Positions 44,941-54,082 of a stretch of DNA of 64,000 bases are shown piece by piece. How positions within the stretch are numbered: position 1 is the stretch's first letter; each line of letters starts with the position of its first letter. The notes beneath the pieces are model-generated. The model did not search any database, was not told where the DNA came from, and saw only the letters and a program-made list of their open reading frames with translations. Made by a program: the position numbers and the translations under genes. Origin of the DNA: Nitrospira sp. GTDB lineage: Bacteria; Nitrospirota; Nitrospiria; Nitrospirales; Nitrospiraceae. Where the stretch lies: NCBI GenBank assembly GCA_018242765.1, contig JAFEBH010000013.1, forward strand, positions 296,084 through 360,083, read 5' to 3'.

Positions 44941-46539
44941 CTAGGGTAGGTTTGCGACCTTGACAGAAAGAATATTTGAGCTTGCACGAATCTCGTTCAG
45001 TGCCTCAGCAGGAAACTCCGTGTCGGACCCGATGATCAGGAGGGCATCACCTCCACGTTTTTCCAACGCACACTGCATACGAAGAATATTGATCGCCCGA
45101 TCGCCGAGAACTTTTCCTACCATTCCAATGACCCCCGGACGGTCGACATTATGAATGAGCAGCATATGCCCTTCGGGGACCACCTCGACTTTGAATTGGT
45201 CGATCTCGGTAATGCGGGCTTCTTTTTTGTGGTACAGCGTACCGGCAACTTGGTGCGACGCTTTTCCAGCCTCGACTCGAACCCGAATCAAGCTGGTGAA
45301 GTCTCCTGCATCGGTACTCTTGATTTCCTTCACTTCGATGCCACGCTCTTTCGCCACGATCGGCGCATTGACGTAATTCACCGGGTGCTCCATGATCGGG
45401 TTGAGCAGGCCTTTCAACACAGCTATGGTCAACGATGCGACGGAGAGTGCGGCCACTTCACCGCTGTATTCCACCGTCACACGTTCGATGCCGCTATGCA
45501 CCAACTGCGTTTGAAGAGAGCCCAATTTTTCAGCCAGGGTCAGGAATGGTTGTAGCCGCGGGAGAAGTTCCGGAGCGATTGAGGGGATATTGACGGCTCC
45601 TTTGGCTATTCCCTTTGTGAAGTAATCAACGACCTGCTCCGCGATCCCGATGGCGACATTCTCCTGAGCTTCTGTCGTCTGCGCCCCAATATGGGGGGTG
45701 CAAATAAAGTTATCCAATGCCAGGAGTGGATGGTCTAGTTTCACAGGCTCTTCTTCGAATACATCGAAGGCGGCGGCGGCCACTCGCTTGGTTTTCAACG
45801 CTTCGCATAAATCCTGCTCGTTGATGATCCCACCACGTGCGCAGTTGACGATGAGGACTCCGAGCTTCATCTTCGCGATGGCTTGCGCGTTAATGATGCC
45901 TCGCGTTTCGGGTGTGAGTGGTGTGTGAACGGAAATGATGTCCGCGCGACGAAGGACTTCGTCGAGCTCCAACATCGTGATCCCCATTCGCTCGGCTCGC
46001 TCAGGAGCTAAGTACGGATCAAAGGCCACAACGCTCATGCCGATCCCCTGTGCCATCTTGCTCAAATGACTGCCGATCTGTCCGGCACCAACGATGCCAA
46101 GCACTTTATTGTAGAGCTCGACACCCATGAATTTATCCTTCTCCCACTTGCCGGACTTCACCGAGGCTGTCGCCTGGGGAATGCGCCGACTCATGGCGCA
46201 GATCATCGACATGGTATGCTCAGCCGTCGTGACGGTATTGCCGCCCGGGGTATTCATCACGACGATGCCGCGACGCGTTGCCGCAGGCGTGTCGACATTA
46301 TCGAGCCCGGATCCGGCCCGTCCGACTACCTTGAGCTTTTCAGCCGCAGCGAGCAGTTCTTCCGTCACTTTGGTGCCGGATCGCACGATCAATCCATCGG
46401 CATCCTTGATTTCTTTGAACAGCTCATCCTTCGGCATCTTGGACTTCACCACCACGGTGAATCCTGCTTTTTCCAGGGCTTCAACCCCGTGCTTCGATAA
46501 ACTATCACTGATCAGTATTTTCATTCCTGCTACGGCCAT
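44941..46539 (-). CDS. serA: D-3-phosphoglycerate dehydrogenase
   Basis: The 532-aa enzyme oxidises 3-phosphoglycerate to phosphohydroxypyruvate with NAD. Visible are GRAGSGLDNVD (substrate site), the Rossmann VGAGQIGSHL and the catalytic His in CTPHIGAQT. An ASB domain and a C-terminal ACT domain (LLIHNVDRPGVIGMVG) mark the long type I form, usually serine-regulated. The ATG at 46539 has GAGGAG upstream and is preferred over those at 46554 and 46524. It lies 17 bases after the class V aminotransferase, giving a two-step serine path. Confidence 0.96.
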   Translation of the reverse strand: MAVAGMKILISDSLSKHGVEALEKAGFTVVVKSKMPKDELFKEIKDADGLIVRSGTKVTEELLAAAEKLKVVGRAGSGLDNVDTPAATRRGIVVMNTPGGNTVTTAEHTMSMICAMSRRIPQATASVKSGKWEKDKFMGVELYNKVLGIVGAGQIGSHLSKMAQGIGMSVVAFDPYLAPERAERMGITMLELDEVLRRADIISVHTPLTPETRGIINAQAIAKMKLGVLIVNCARGGIINEQDLCEALKTKRVAAAAFDVFEEEPVKLDHPLLALDNFICTPHIGAQTTEAQENVAIGIAEQVVDYFTKGIAKGAVNIPSIAPELLPRLQPFLTLAEKLGSLQTQLVHSGIERVTVEYSGEVAALSVASLTIAVLKGLLNPIMEHPVNYVNAPIVAKERGIEVKEIKSTDAGDFTSLIRVRVEAGKASHQVAGTLYHKKEARITEIDQFKVEVVPEGHMLLIHNVDRPGVIGMVGKVLGDRAINILRMQCALEKRGGDALLIIGSDTEFPAEALNEIRASSNILSVKVANLP

Positions 46540-46556
46540 GTCGCTCCTCACCATGG

Positions 46557-47699
46557 TTACTTTGCCATCAAGATTTCTTGCGCTTTTCCGACCCCACTAC
46601 CTAGTGTGACGGGATGGCCAAGCCCTTTTAGGACCATCTCTGTTGCAGCCAAGGCGGCGATTACGTCGAACGTATCGGCATAGCCCATATGTGAGAGGCG
46701 GAAGATTTTTCCCTTCAAATGGTCCTGCCCGCCAGCGGCTGTCATGCCGTACTTCACGCGGAGATTCTTGTAGATGGCCTGGCCATCAATGCCGTCCGGA
46801 GCACACACTGCCGTGAGGGCATCGCTTGGAGATTCCTTTGGAAACAGCGCCATGCCGGCCGATTTTACACCTTCCCGCATCGCATGAGCCAATCGTCCTT
46901 GCCGAGCAAACATCTGTTCCAACCCTTCCGCCCGCATGATCTTGAGGGCTTCCTGAAGACCAATGATGAGTGAGACGGTTGGGGTAAACAACGTTTGATT
47001 CTTGACCTGATTCTCCCGCTCTTTCTTGAAGTTGAAGTAAAAGGCGGCATTCGTTGCTTTGTCGGCCAAGGCCCAGGCCTTGGGGCTCACACTCACAAAC
47101 GCCATCCCTGGAGGTAACATCAAGGCCTTCTGAGAACCGGTGATGACGACATCCAGTCCCCATGCGTCTGTCTTAATATCAAAGACTCCGAGAGCTGTGA
47201 TCGCATCGACGACCAAAATGGTGTTTGTGTACCCTTTGACAATTTCGCCCAAAGCCTTGACGTCATGCGACACTCCGGTTGACGTCTCACTTGCCTGTAC
47301 ATAGACAGCCTTGATTGAAGGATCCTTTTTCAGAGCATCGGCGATCTGTTGAGGGTCGACCGCACGCCCCCACTCGACCTTGATTTCCGTCGATTGGACG
47401 CCGAATGTTTTGCACAGCTTGCCCCACCGCTCACCGAATTTTCCGGCGTTCACATACAAGGCTTTATCACCGGGCGATAAAAAGTTCGACACAGAGCCTT
47501 CCATCCCGCCGGTGCCGGATGCAGCCAGCATCAGCACATCATTCTGTGTCTGAAACAGCCATTTCAGCCCCTCGCGCACCTCGGCAAAGATCGGGTCGAA
47601 CTCGGGGGCGCGATGATGGATCATCGGACGAGCCATTGCCAGCAACACCTCCGGGGGGACGGGCGTCGGGCCAGGAGCCAAGAGATAGCGCTTCAGCAT
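46557..47699 (-). CDS. Class V aminotransferase (alanine/serine-glyoxylate or phosphoserine type)
   Basis: This 380-aa PLP enzyme has the cofactor lysine in TGSQKALMLPPG, the phosphate-site ASGTGGMEGSV and VVDAITALG (Asp stacking on PLP). The start MLKRYLLAPGPT is typical of alanine-glyoxylate aminotransferases. Neighbouring serA suggests that it may transaminate phosphohydroxypyruvate as phosphoserine aminotransferase, a role reported for related enzymes in some archaea. Alternatively it is a serine-glyoxylate enzyme. AGGAGG lies 9 bases before the ATG. This gene opens the aminotransferase-serA-hisZ-dnaB run. Confidence 0.9.
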   Translation of the reverse strand: MLKRYLLAPGPTPVPPEVLLAMARPMIHHRAPEFDPIFAEVREGLKWLFQTQNDVLMLAASGTGGMEGSVSNFLSPGDKALYVNAGKFGERWGKLCKTFGVQSTEIKVEWGRAVDPQQIADALKKDPSIKAVYVQASETSTGVSHDVKALGEIVKGYTNTILVVDAITALGVFDIKTDAWGLDVVITGSQKALMLPPGMAFVSVSPKAWALADKATNAAFYFNFKKERENQVKNQTLFTPTVSLIIGLQEALKIMRAEGLEQMFARQGRLAHAMREGVKSAGMALFPKESPSDALTAVCAPDGIDGQAIYKNLRVKYGMTAAGGQDHLKGKIFRLSHMGYADTFDVIAALAATEMVLKGLGHPVTLGSGVGKAQEILMAK

Positions 47700-47951
47700 T
47701 GATCAATACCTCCTCACAAAATAACAATGTAAATTCGGTGGGATAGCTATCTGGAAAGCGCGTACGCTACCATTTGCTCTAGGAGCCTGTCAAGGAATCG
47801 AACAGCAGAATTGCATACACAACGTGGTGTTCTCTGAGCCTTGGTCGATGCCTTTATCAAGGCATCCATTTATGTTGAGATAAGCATTGAGAGTATCGAT
47901 GAATCTACCTGTGAGCAGGACGACCAAGAACCAGACGTCCCTGTCGATTTC

Positions 47952-47980
47952 TTGACAAGTTTACGGGGGACCGATAGGCT
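47952..47980 (+). promoter_or_regulatory. mltD: Sigma-70-like promoter of mltD
   Basis: TTGACA (47952-47957), a 17-base spacer and TAGGCT (47975-47980). The ATG at 47988 is 8 bases after the -10 box, so the transcript would be leaderless. The same TAGGCT -10 form appears upstream of the DUF4412-like gene (57659-57664). Confidence 0.45.
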
Positions 47981-47987
47981 CTTACTC

Positions 47988-49325
47988 ATGTTGTCTCTCG
48001 GGAGGATTGATGTCACACGATGGCGCCGGACCATTGGGGTCACGGCGACGTGTATCGTCGGCTCTTTTCTTCTCGTGCTTCCCTGTCGAGGGTTGGCGCA
48101 AGACGCAGCTGCCGTGAACCAAGCTTCCCCCGCACCATCTTCTGCTTCTGCCGGTCAGGAAATGTTGTTTGAAGGGATCGATGCTGCTCAAGAAAGCGGC
48201 GATGACTTGGATCCTAATCTAATTCCCTTGGAACCTGAGCTGACCGAGTCACCTCCGGACCTTTCCTCCAGCGACAATTCCGTTGAGGCGCCTTCGTCTG
48301 ATGCCGCGGTCAGCGCGGGATCGTCAGGGCCTCAGGAGACGCTCTACAACATTCCAGTGGTGATCGACCAATCGGTGCAGAGTCATATCCATTTTTTTAA
48401 TACCTCCATTCGGGATCGGTTTGAACAATGGCTGACGCGGCTCAATCGCTACCGTCCGCTCGTCGAAAAGATCTTTGCGGAATTCAACATTCCGAGCGAT
48501 CTCGTGCATTTGTCCCTGGTTGAAAGTGGGTTCAATCCGTACGCCTACTCACGGGCCAAAGCGACGGGTCCGTGGCAGTTCATGAAAGGGACCGGAAAAC
48601 TATACGGGTTACGCATCGATCACTATGTTGACGAACGACGCGATCCTATTAAGTCGACGGTGGCGGCGGCTCGGTATCTCAGGGACTTATATGATATTTT
48701 TGGCGCCTGGCCTTTAGCAATGGCAGCCTATAATGCCGGGGAAGGAAAGGTGTTACGCGCACTTCACAAGGCCCAAGCCGAATCGTTTTCTGAGATCTCT
48801 CGGACGAAGTTGATCCGGCGGGAAACGAAGCAATATGTACCTCGTATTATGGCCGCCACGATCATTGCTCGAAATCCTGACCAATATGGGTTTACCCAAA
48901 ACCCGGTTCCTCCCCACGAGTTTGAGGAAGTCGTCGTGACCCGCCCGTTGCATTTTCGAGCCGTCTCAAACGTGACCGGTATTCCGTACAGCGATCTCCG
49001 ACTCTTGAATCCAGAACTTCGGCGAGACGCGACACCGCCGGACGAGATTGCCTACCACCTGAAGGTTCCCGTTGGGACGAGCTCGAAAGTGCTGGAATTA
49101 CTTGAACGGGTTCCGACACACAAGTTTCCTCCTTTGGGAATGATGGCTGATCGAGAGATCTCACGTTCCAAGGTCAGCGCATCACATTGGTATCGCGTTC
49201 GGATGGGCGACACACTTCAGAAAATCTCACGAAAATTCGGAATTCCCATCAAGACCATCAAATCCCGCAATAACATTTCCGGTCCCAGCATTCGAGCTGG
49301 AGAGCTCCTGAATCTCGCCCGGTAG
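47988..49325 (+). CDS. mltD: Membrane-bound lytic transglycosylase D-type with LysM
   Basis: This 445-aa enzyme has an N-terminal signal (residues 14-37), a low-complexity Ser/Asp/Glu linker (45-115), and an SLT domain with the catalytic glutamate E179 (VHLSLVESGFNP). TGPWQFMKGTGKLYG and AMAAYNAGEGKVLRAL complete it. One LysM (about 400-443) binds glycan. It cleaves peptidoglycan non-hydrolytically. No Cys lipobox is seen, so it may be secreted rather than lipid-anchored. An in-frame upstream ATG (47841) gives an unusual 49-residue extension and is rejected. Confidence 0.9.
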   Translation: MLSLGRIDVTRWRRTIGVTATCIVGSFLLVLPCRGLAQDAAAVNQASPAPSSASAGQEMLFEGIDAAQESGDDLDPNLIPLEPELTESPPDLSSSDNSVEAPSSDAAVSAGSSGPQETLYNIPVVIDQSVQSHIHFFNTSIRDRFEQWLTRLNRYRPLVEKIFAEFNIPSDLVHLSLVESGFNPYAYSRAKATGPWQFMKGTGKLYGLRIDHYVDERRDPIKSTVAAARYLRDLYDIFGAWPLAMAAYNAGEGKVLRALHKAQAESFSEISRTKLIRRETKQYVPRIMAATIIARNPDQYGFTQNPVPPHEFEEVVVTRPLHFRAVSNVTGIPYSDLRLLNPELRRDATPPDEIAYHLKVPVGTSSKVLELLERVPTHKFPPLGMMADREISRSKVSASHWYRVRMGDTLQKISRKFGIPIKTIKSRNNISGPSIRAGELLNLAR

Positions 49326-49534
49326 TAGCAGGCAGACCTCTGGACATATCCCTGCAGCCAGCTGTAGCTCGTCTAACGAAGTGCAGAGAGAAAGGCCATC
49401 AGCCGCGTTCTCGCATGGCGGGATGGCTCCCCTATGTTTCCTGTGGCTGTTCAGCGTCCTCTTCCCTCTCAATACCTGTGAATGTTGCAGGGGAGCAACG
49501 AAGAGTGCTGTGGCAGCCTGGTCGACTGACTAAC

Positions 49535-50311
49535 TTAGGGTTTGGAAAGCTTGGAGGGGGCTGAGGCAGCCGGTGCAGCGGCGGCTGGGGTAGGTTCAGG
49601 GGTTTTCTTGGCTTCGATGACTTTCACGCGTACTGCCGCTTCACTCGTGAGTGGGGAGTTGGGGGATGTTTTCATAAGCTCTTGGTAATGCTTCAACGCT
49701 TCGTCGGGCTTTGACCGATTTTCTTCCAGCCGAGCGACTTCAAAGAGTGCATAGTCTCGGTTCATCGCACCCGGCATGTCGAGTATCGAGGAGTACGCTT
49801 TGGCTGCCTGGTCAAGATCTCCTTTGACAAGATACGCATACCCCAACTTTTGATAGACCAGTCCAAGGAGCGAGGTGTTGGATCCATAGGTGGAGGTAAA
49901 TCGTTTGTACATGTCGATTGCCGATTCCACGTCATTCGATTGAAGATACGCATTTCCTAGGCTGAATTGGACAAGTGGGGCTGTTGGCGTACGTGGATAC
50001 TCATCAAGGACCCGTTTATACAATGCAATCGCCTCCGCGAGGTTAGCGGCTGTTTTTTGCGGGTCATTGGATGGTCGCGTAAATAGACGAAGTGTCGCTT
50101 CTCGCTCAAGTTCTTGGGCCTTACTGGCGTTTTGTTCCTCGTACCAGAATATCCCCCAAAGGCCCATTCCCATCAGAAAAAGCAGCACAAATCCGACAAC
50201 CAAGGACCATCGATAACTCCTGAGCCCGATGAGCCAGTGCTCCAGCCCACTCACGAGCTGTTCTTCACCAACTGGTAAGGTGCGAGGCGGAACTTTTATT
50301 CGGTACGTCAT
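49535..50311 (-). CDS. TPR-repeat membrane protein
   Basis: This 258-aa protein has a cytoplasmic N-terminus, one membrane helix (residues 38-58), and TPR-like repeats (residues 85-225: LVQFSLGNAYLQSNDVESAID, LGYAYLVKGDLDQAAKAY). It ends in an Ala/Pro-rich tail. The topology matches YfgM/BamD-like periplasmic scaffolds. AGGAG lies about 12 bases before the ATG at 50311. It is divergent from bioF. Function unknown beyond scaffolding. Confidence 0.78.
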   Translation of the reverse strand: MTYRIKVPPRTLPVGEEQLVSGLEHWLIGLRSYRWSLVVGFVLLFLMGMGLWGIFWYEEQNASKAQELEREATLRLFTRPSNDPQKTAANLAEAIALYKRVLDEYPRTPTAPLVQFSLGNAYLQSNDVESAIDMYKRFTSTYGSNTSLLGLVYQKLGYAYLVKGDLDQAAKAYSSILDMPGAMNRDYALFEVARLEENRSKPDEALKHYQELMKTSPNSPLTSEAAVRVKVIEAKKTPEPTPAAAAPAASAPSKLSKP

Positions 50312-50459
50312 CTGGGCCCACTTACTCCTTTGCGAATCAGGACTGGCTTTCTGTCGTAGAACCGTTGTTTTATACTGAACGGTAGCGCACCTTGTCAATG
50401 CAATCGGAATGCAGGGGAAGGCCACATTACTCTGGTGGCCGACACGTCGGAGAATCAAT

Positions 50460-51632
50460 GTGCTGACCAATCACTTTCGAACGACACTGCAACAACTTAC
50501 TGACCAATCAGTGCGGCGCTCGCTGTCGCCATTGGAGTCTGCCACAGGACCGATCGTGAGCCATGCCGGACGCACGGTGATTCTGCTTTCGTCCAACGAC
50601 TATCTGGGCCTTGCCACTCATCCTGAGGTGGTGCAGGCCGCCATTGAGGCAACTGAACGATATGGGACAGGATCGGGGGCCTCGCGGTTGGTCAGTGGCA
50701 CACTTCCTCCTCATACCTCCCTTGAGGCCGCACTGGCGAAGTTCAAAGGGACAGATGCGTCACTGGTGTTTGGGGCGGGGTACCTCGCCAACGTCGGCGT
50801 GATCCCAACTCTTATCGACCGTGGTGGTCTGATCATTGCCGACCGCTTGTGTCATGCCAGCCTGATTGATGGTTGTCGATTGAGTCGTGCTGACTTTAGG
50901 GTGTTTCGACATGGTGATTGTGCGCATCTCGAAACACTCTTGCGACGACGGGCCAGCCATCGGAGCACCCTTATCATCACGGAAGGCCTCTTCAGTATGG
51001 ATGGTGACCTGGCACCGTTGTCAGACCTGGTTGAGCTTGCTGAACGATACGACGCGATGTTGTATGTAGACGATGCGCATGGAACTGGGATCATGGGAGC
51101 CACTGGTCGTGGCACGATCGAGCAGTTCGACCTGGAGGGGCGAATCCCCTTTCATATGGGAACCCTGAGCAAAGCGTTGGGCAGTTATGGGGCTTATGTT
51201 GTTGGATCCAATGACTGTGTGCAGTACCTTCTCAACGTGGCCCGGCCCTTTATTTTTACGACGGCTCTCCCCCCTGCCATAGCGGCGGCAGCCTCCGCTG
51301 CCATCACTGTCATTGAACGGGAACCAGAGCGGCGAGCCCGTCTTTGGGCGAACCGCCACTACCTATTCAATGGGCTCCAGAACCAAGGGTTTCGCCTGAC
51401 ACCAACTGTCAGCCCCATCCTTCCTGTTCTCATCGGCGATGCAGCCAAGGCCTCCGCGTTTGCCGATCGACTTCTTGCCCACGGCGTGTATGCCACAGCT
51501 ATTCGGCCGCCCACTGTGCCGGACGATACGAGCAGGATCCGGTTCACCGTGACAGCGCAGCATACCACGGACCAGCTTGACGAAGCTCTGCAGGCCGTGA
51601 AGCTTGCCGGTCGTGAAACCGGCCTACTCTAA
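50460..51632 (+). CDS. bioF: 8-Amino-7-oxononanoate synthase
   Basis: This 390-aa PLP enzyme condenses pimeloyl thioester with alanine in biotin synthesis. It has SSNDYLGLATHPEV, GSGASRLVSGT, the DDAHGTG cofactor motif and the PLP lysine in GTLSKALGSYG. A GTG at 50460 has GGAG upstream (50449-50452) and gives the family's usual length; an ATG at 50409 gives 407 aa. A related alpha-oxoamine synthase such as KBL or a serine palmitoyltransferase-like enzyme is a weaker possibility. No other bio gene is nearby. Confidence 0.88.
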   Translation: MLTNHFRTTLQQLTDQSVRRSLSPLESATGPIVSHAGRTVILLSSNDYLGLATHPEVVQAAIEATERYGTGSGASRLVSGTLPPHTSLEAALAKFKGTDASLVFGAGYLANVGVIPTLIDRGGLIIADRLCHASLIDGCRLSRADFRVFRHGDCAHLETLLRRRASHRSTLIITEGLFSMDGDLAPLSDLVELAERYDAMLYVDDAHGTGIMGATGRGTIEQFDLEGRIPFHMGTLSKALGSYGAYVVGSNDCVQYLLNVARPFIFTTALPPAIAAAASAAITVIEREPERRARLWANRHYLFNGLQNQGFRLTPTVSPILPVLIGDAAKASAFADRLLAHGVYATAIRPPTVPDDTSRIRFTVTAQHTTDQLDEALQAVKLAGRETGLL

Positions 51633-51671
51633 ACCTTCCCCCAGGTTAATCGGCGCCTTCCGGCTATTTTC

Positions 51672-51699
51672 TTGCTTTCAGGGGGTGCTGTGGCATGAT
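51672..51699 (+). promoter_or_regulatory. pilT: Possible pilT promoter
   Basis: TTGCTT (51672-51677), a 16-base spacer and CATGAT (51694-51699) preceded by TGG (extended -10). The leader to pilT would be about 45 bases. The match is partial. Confidence 0.3.
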
Positions 51700-51751
51700 G
51701 CATAGGGTATTCCCATCCTCGCCATAACCCATTTACCAGGGGTCACACGGA

Positions 51752-52810
51752 ATGGATATTTCCAAGTTGTTGACGTTCTCGGTCAAAGAAGGCGCGTCCG
51801 ATTGTCATATCAGCGCGGGCGAACCTCCGATGATCCGTATTCACGGCGATCTCAAAAAACTCGATCACCCACCGCTGACCCCCGATGAAACACACGCGCT
51901 GATCTACGACATGATGAACGATGCTCAACGGAAGTCTTTCGAAGAAAAGCGAGAATGTGATTTTTCCTTCGAGCTTGGGGATATCGCGCGGTTCCGGGTC
52001 AACGTCTTTGTCCAGCAGCGAGGGCTCGGCGCTGTCTTCCGAAATATTCCGACGACGATTCTTCCGTTGGAGAAGCTTGGCATGCCGCCGATTCTGAGAC
52101 AGCTGTGTGATAAGGAGAAAGGCCTGATTTTGGTGACCGGACCGACAGGATCCGGTAAGTCGACGACGCTCGCCGCGATGGTAGACTATCTCAACAATAC
52201 ATTTGAGGGCCATATCATTACGATTGAAGACCCGATCGAGTTCGTTCACAAATCCAAGAAGTGTCTGGTCAATCAGCGTGAATTAGGTGTACATACCCTC
52301 TCGTTTGCCAATGCCTTGAAGTCTGCGCTGCGTGAAGATCCCGACATCGTCCTGGTCGGCGAAATGCGGGACTTGGAGACCATCCAACTGGCGTTGACTG
52401 CGGCGGAAACCGGTCACTTGGTCTTTGGCACACTTCACACCTCAAGCGCGCCAAAGACGATCGACCGCATCATTGATGCCTTCCCACCGGCACAGCAGGC
52501 GCAGATCAGGACGCAGCTTTCTGAGGCCTTGGAAGCGGTGCTTACTCAAACTCTCCTGAAGAAGAAAACCGGAGGACGGGTCGCGGCTCTCGAAATCATG
52601 GTTGCGACGACTGCCGTACGGAACCTGATTCGTGAGGCCAAGTTGCATCAAATTCCAGGCATCATGCAGGCGAGTCAGAAAGACGGCATGCAAACGATGG
52701 ACATGGCCTTGGTTGATCTTGCGACACGTGGAGTCGTGCACAAGGCGGAGGCGCAGTCACGCAGCATGAATCCGAATCTGTTTGGGGCGTCGGTGGCTGG
52801 AGCTGCGTAG
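51752..52810 (+). CDS. pilT: Type IV pilus retraction ATPase PilT
   Basis: This 352-aa hexameric ATPase powers pilus retraction and twitching. Walker A GPTGSGKST is at 130-138, then Asp-box ITIEDPIEF, Walker B DIVLVGEMRD, and His box TGHLVFGTLHT. The AVRNLIRE motif near residue 290 is the PilT-specific retraction element. GGGG precedes the ATG by 8 bases. pilU follows 26 bases downstream. Confidence 0.96.
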   Translation: MDISKLLTFSVKEGASDCHISAGEPPMIRIHGDLKKLDHPPLTPDETHALIYDMMNDAQRKSFEEKRECDFSFELGDIARFRVNVFVQQRGLGAVFRNIPTTILPLEKLGMPPILRQLCDKEKGLILVTGPTGSGKSTTLAAMVDYLNNTFEGHIITIEDPIEFVHKSKKCLVNQRELGVHTLSFANALKSALREDPDIVLVGEMRDLETIQLALTAAETGHLVFGTLHTSSAPKTIDRIIDAFPPAQQAQIRTQLSEALEAVLTQTLLKKKTGGRVAALEIMVATTAVRNLIREAKLHQIPGIMQASQKDGMQTMDMALVDLATRGVVHKAEAQSRSMNPNLFGASVAGAA

Positions 52811-52836
52811 ACCCACAACAACGGCGGAGTGAGCGC

Positions 52837-54015
52837 ATGGATGTTCGAAGTCTCTTGAAAGTCATGGTGGAGCGCGAAGCGTCAGACTTATATTTGACGA
52901 TCGAGGCGCCACCGATTTATCGAATTCATGGAGCAACCGAACCGATGGAGGCGCCACCCTTTACGAGCGAACAGCTTGAAGCGCTGGCGTTGGCGCTCAT
53001 GCGTGGGCAACAGCGGAGCGAATTTGAAGAAAAGATGGAGATGAATCTGGCGCTGTATTACAAGGAACTTGGCCGGTTCCGCGTCAACATCTTCAGACAG
53101 AGGGGTAATGTCGGGCTAGTATTTCGACACATCAAGGCGGAAATCCAGACGGTCGAGCAGCTCCAACTTCCTCCGATCATCAACGACATCGCGATGACCA
53201 AACGCGGCTTGGTGCTCGTTGTCGGTGCGACGGGGTCAGGAAAATCGACGACGCTGGCGGCGATGATCGACCACCGCAATGCCGTTCACCCGGGCCATAT
53301 CATCACGGTCGAAGATCCTATTGAGTTTGTCCACCAGCATAAGAAATCACTCATCACGCAGCGTGAAGTCGGGTTTGATACCCTGACGTTCCAGAACGCG
53401 CTGAAAAATACGCTTCGCCAAGCGCCGGATGTCATTCTCATCGGCGAGGTTCGGGACACGGAGACAATGGAGGCTGCGATCACGTTTGCCGAGACCGGCC
53501 ACCTGTGCATTGCAACACTGCACTCGAATAACGCCAATCAAGCGATTGAACGAATCATGAACTTTTTCCCGGTCGAACGTCATGCCCAGATCTATCTGCA
53601 ACTCTCCTTGAATTTGCGGGCGGTGATTTCGCAACGACTGATTCCCTCGCTGGATGGGAAGCGTGTGCCGGCATTGGAAATCATGATGGACACACCACGC
53701 ATCAAGGACTTGGTCAAAAAGGCGGAGATTGATACCTTGAAGGAAGCGATGGAGCAGGGAACAGACGAGGGATGCCAGACGTTCGACTATGTCTTGTTTC
53801 AACTGTACAAGGCGAACAAGATTTCGCTGGAGCAGGCTCTTATCAATGCCGATAGTGCGAATAACTTGCGCCTAAAGATCAAGTTGGAAGGGCTCAAAGG
53901 TGATGAGGCCGTAAACGCGCTGCTTGATAAGCAACCAGGGACGGGGCCAGGCTCGGATGCCTTCAAGATTCAAGGGGGACCCTCCGGAAACGTCACACCC
54001 TTCAGAAAACGATAA
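52837..54015 (+). CDS. pilU: Type IV pilus ATPase PilU
   Basis: This 392-aa PilT paralogue has Walker A GATGSGKST (130-138), ITVEDPIEF, and VILIGEVRD. It lacks the AIRNLIRE box: the corresponding region reads DTPRIKDLVKKAE, which is typical for PilU. A C-terminal extension of about 50 residues (GLKGDEAVN...VTPFRKR) is present. PilU aids PilT-dependent retraction under load (family knowledge). GGAG is 8 bases before the ATG. Confidence 0.94.
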   Translation: MDVRSLLKVMVEREASDLYLTIEAPPIYRIHGATEPMEAPPFTSEQLEALALALMRGQQRSEFEEKMEMNLALYYKELGRFRVNIFRQRGNVGLVFRHIKAEIQTVEQLQLPPIINDIAMTKRGLVLVVGATGSGKSTTLAAMIDHRNAVHPGHIITVEDPIEFVHQHKKSLITQREVGFDTLTFQNALKNTLRQAPDVILIGEVRDTETMEAAITFAETGHLCIATLHSNNANQAIERIMNFFPVERHAQIYLQLSLNLRAVISQRLIPSLDGKRVPALEIMMDTPRIKDLVKKAEIDTLKEAMEQGTDEGCQTFDYVLFQLYKANKISLEQALINADSANNLRLKIKLEGLKGDEAVNALLDKQPGTGPGSDAFKIQGGPSGNVTPFRKR

Positions 54016-54082
54016 GATTCGTGCTCTCCTCTCACAGGTACTGCTTGACGATCCCGGATATCATTCAGTAACCCACATCCTG

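Noticed and set aside
51743..52249. A 168-codon open frame antisense to pilT
   Set aside because: It shadows the strongly conserved pilT frame and has no recognisable domain or start signal.
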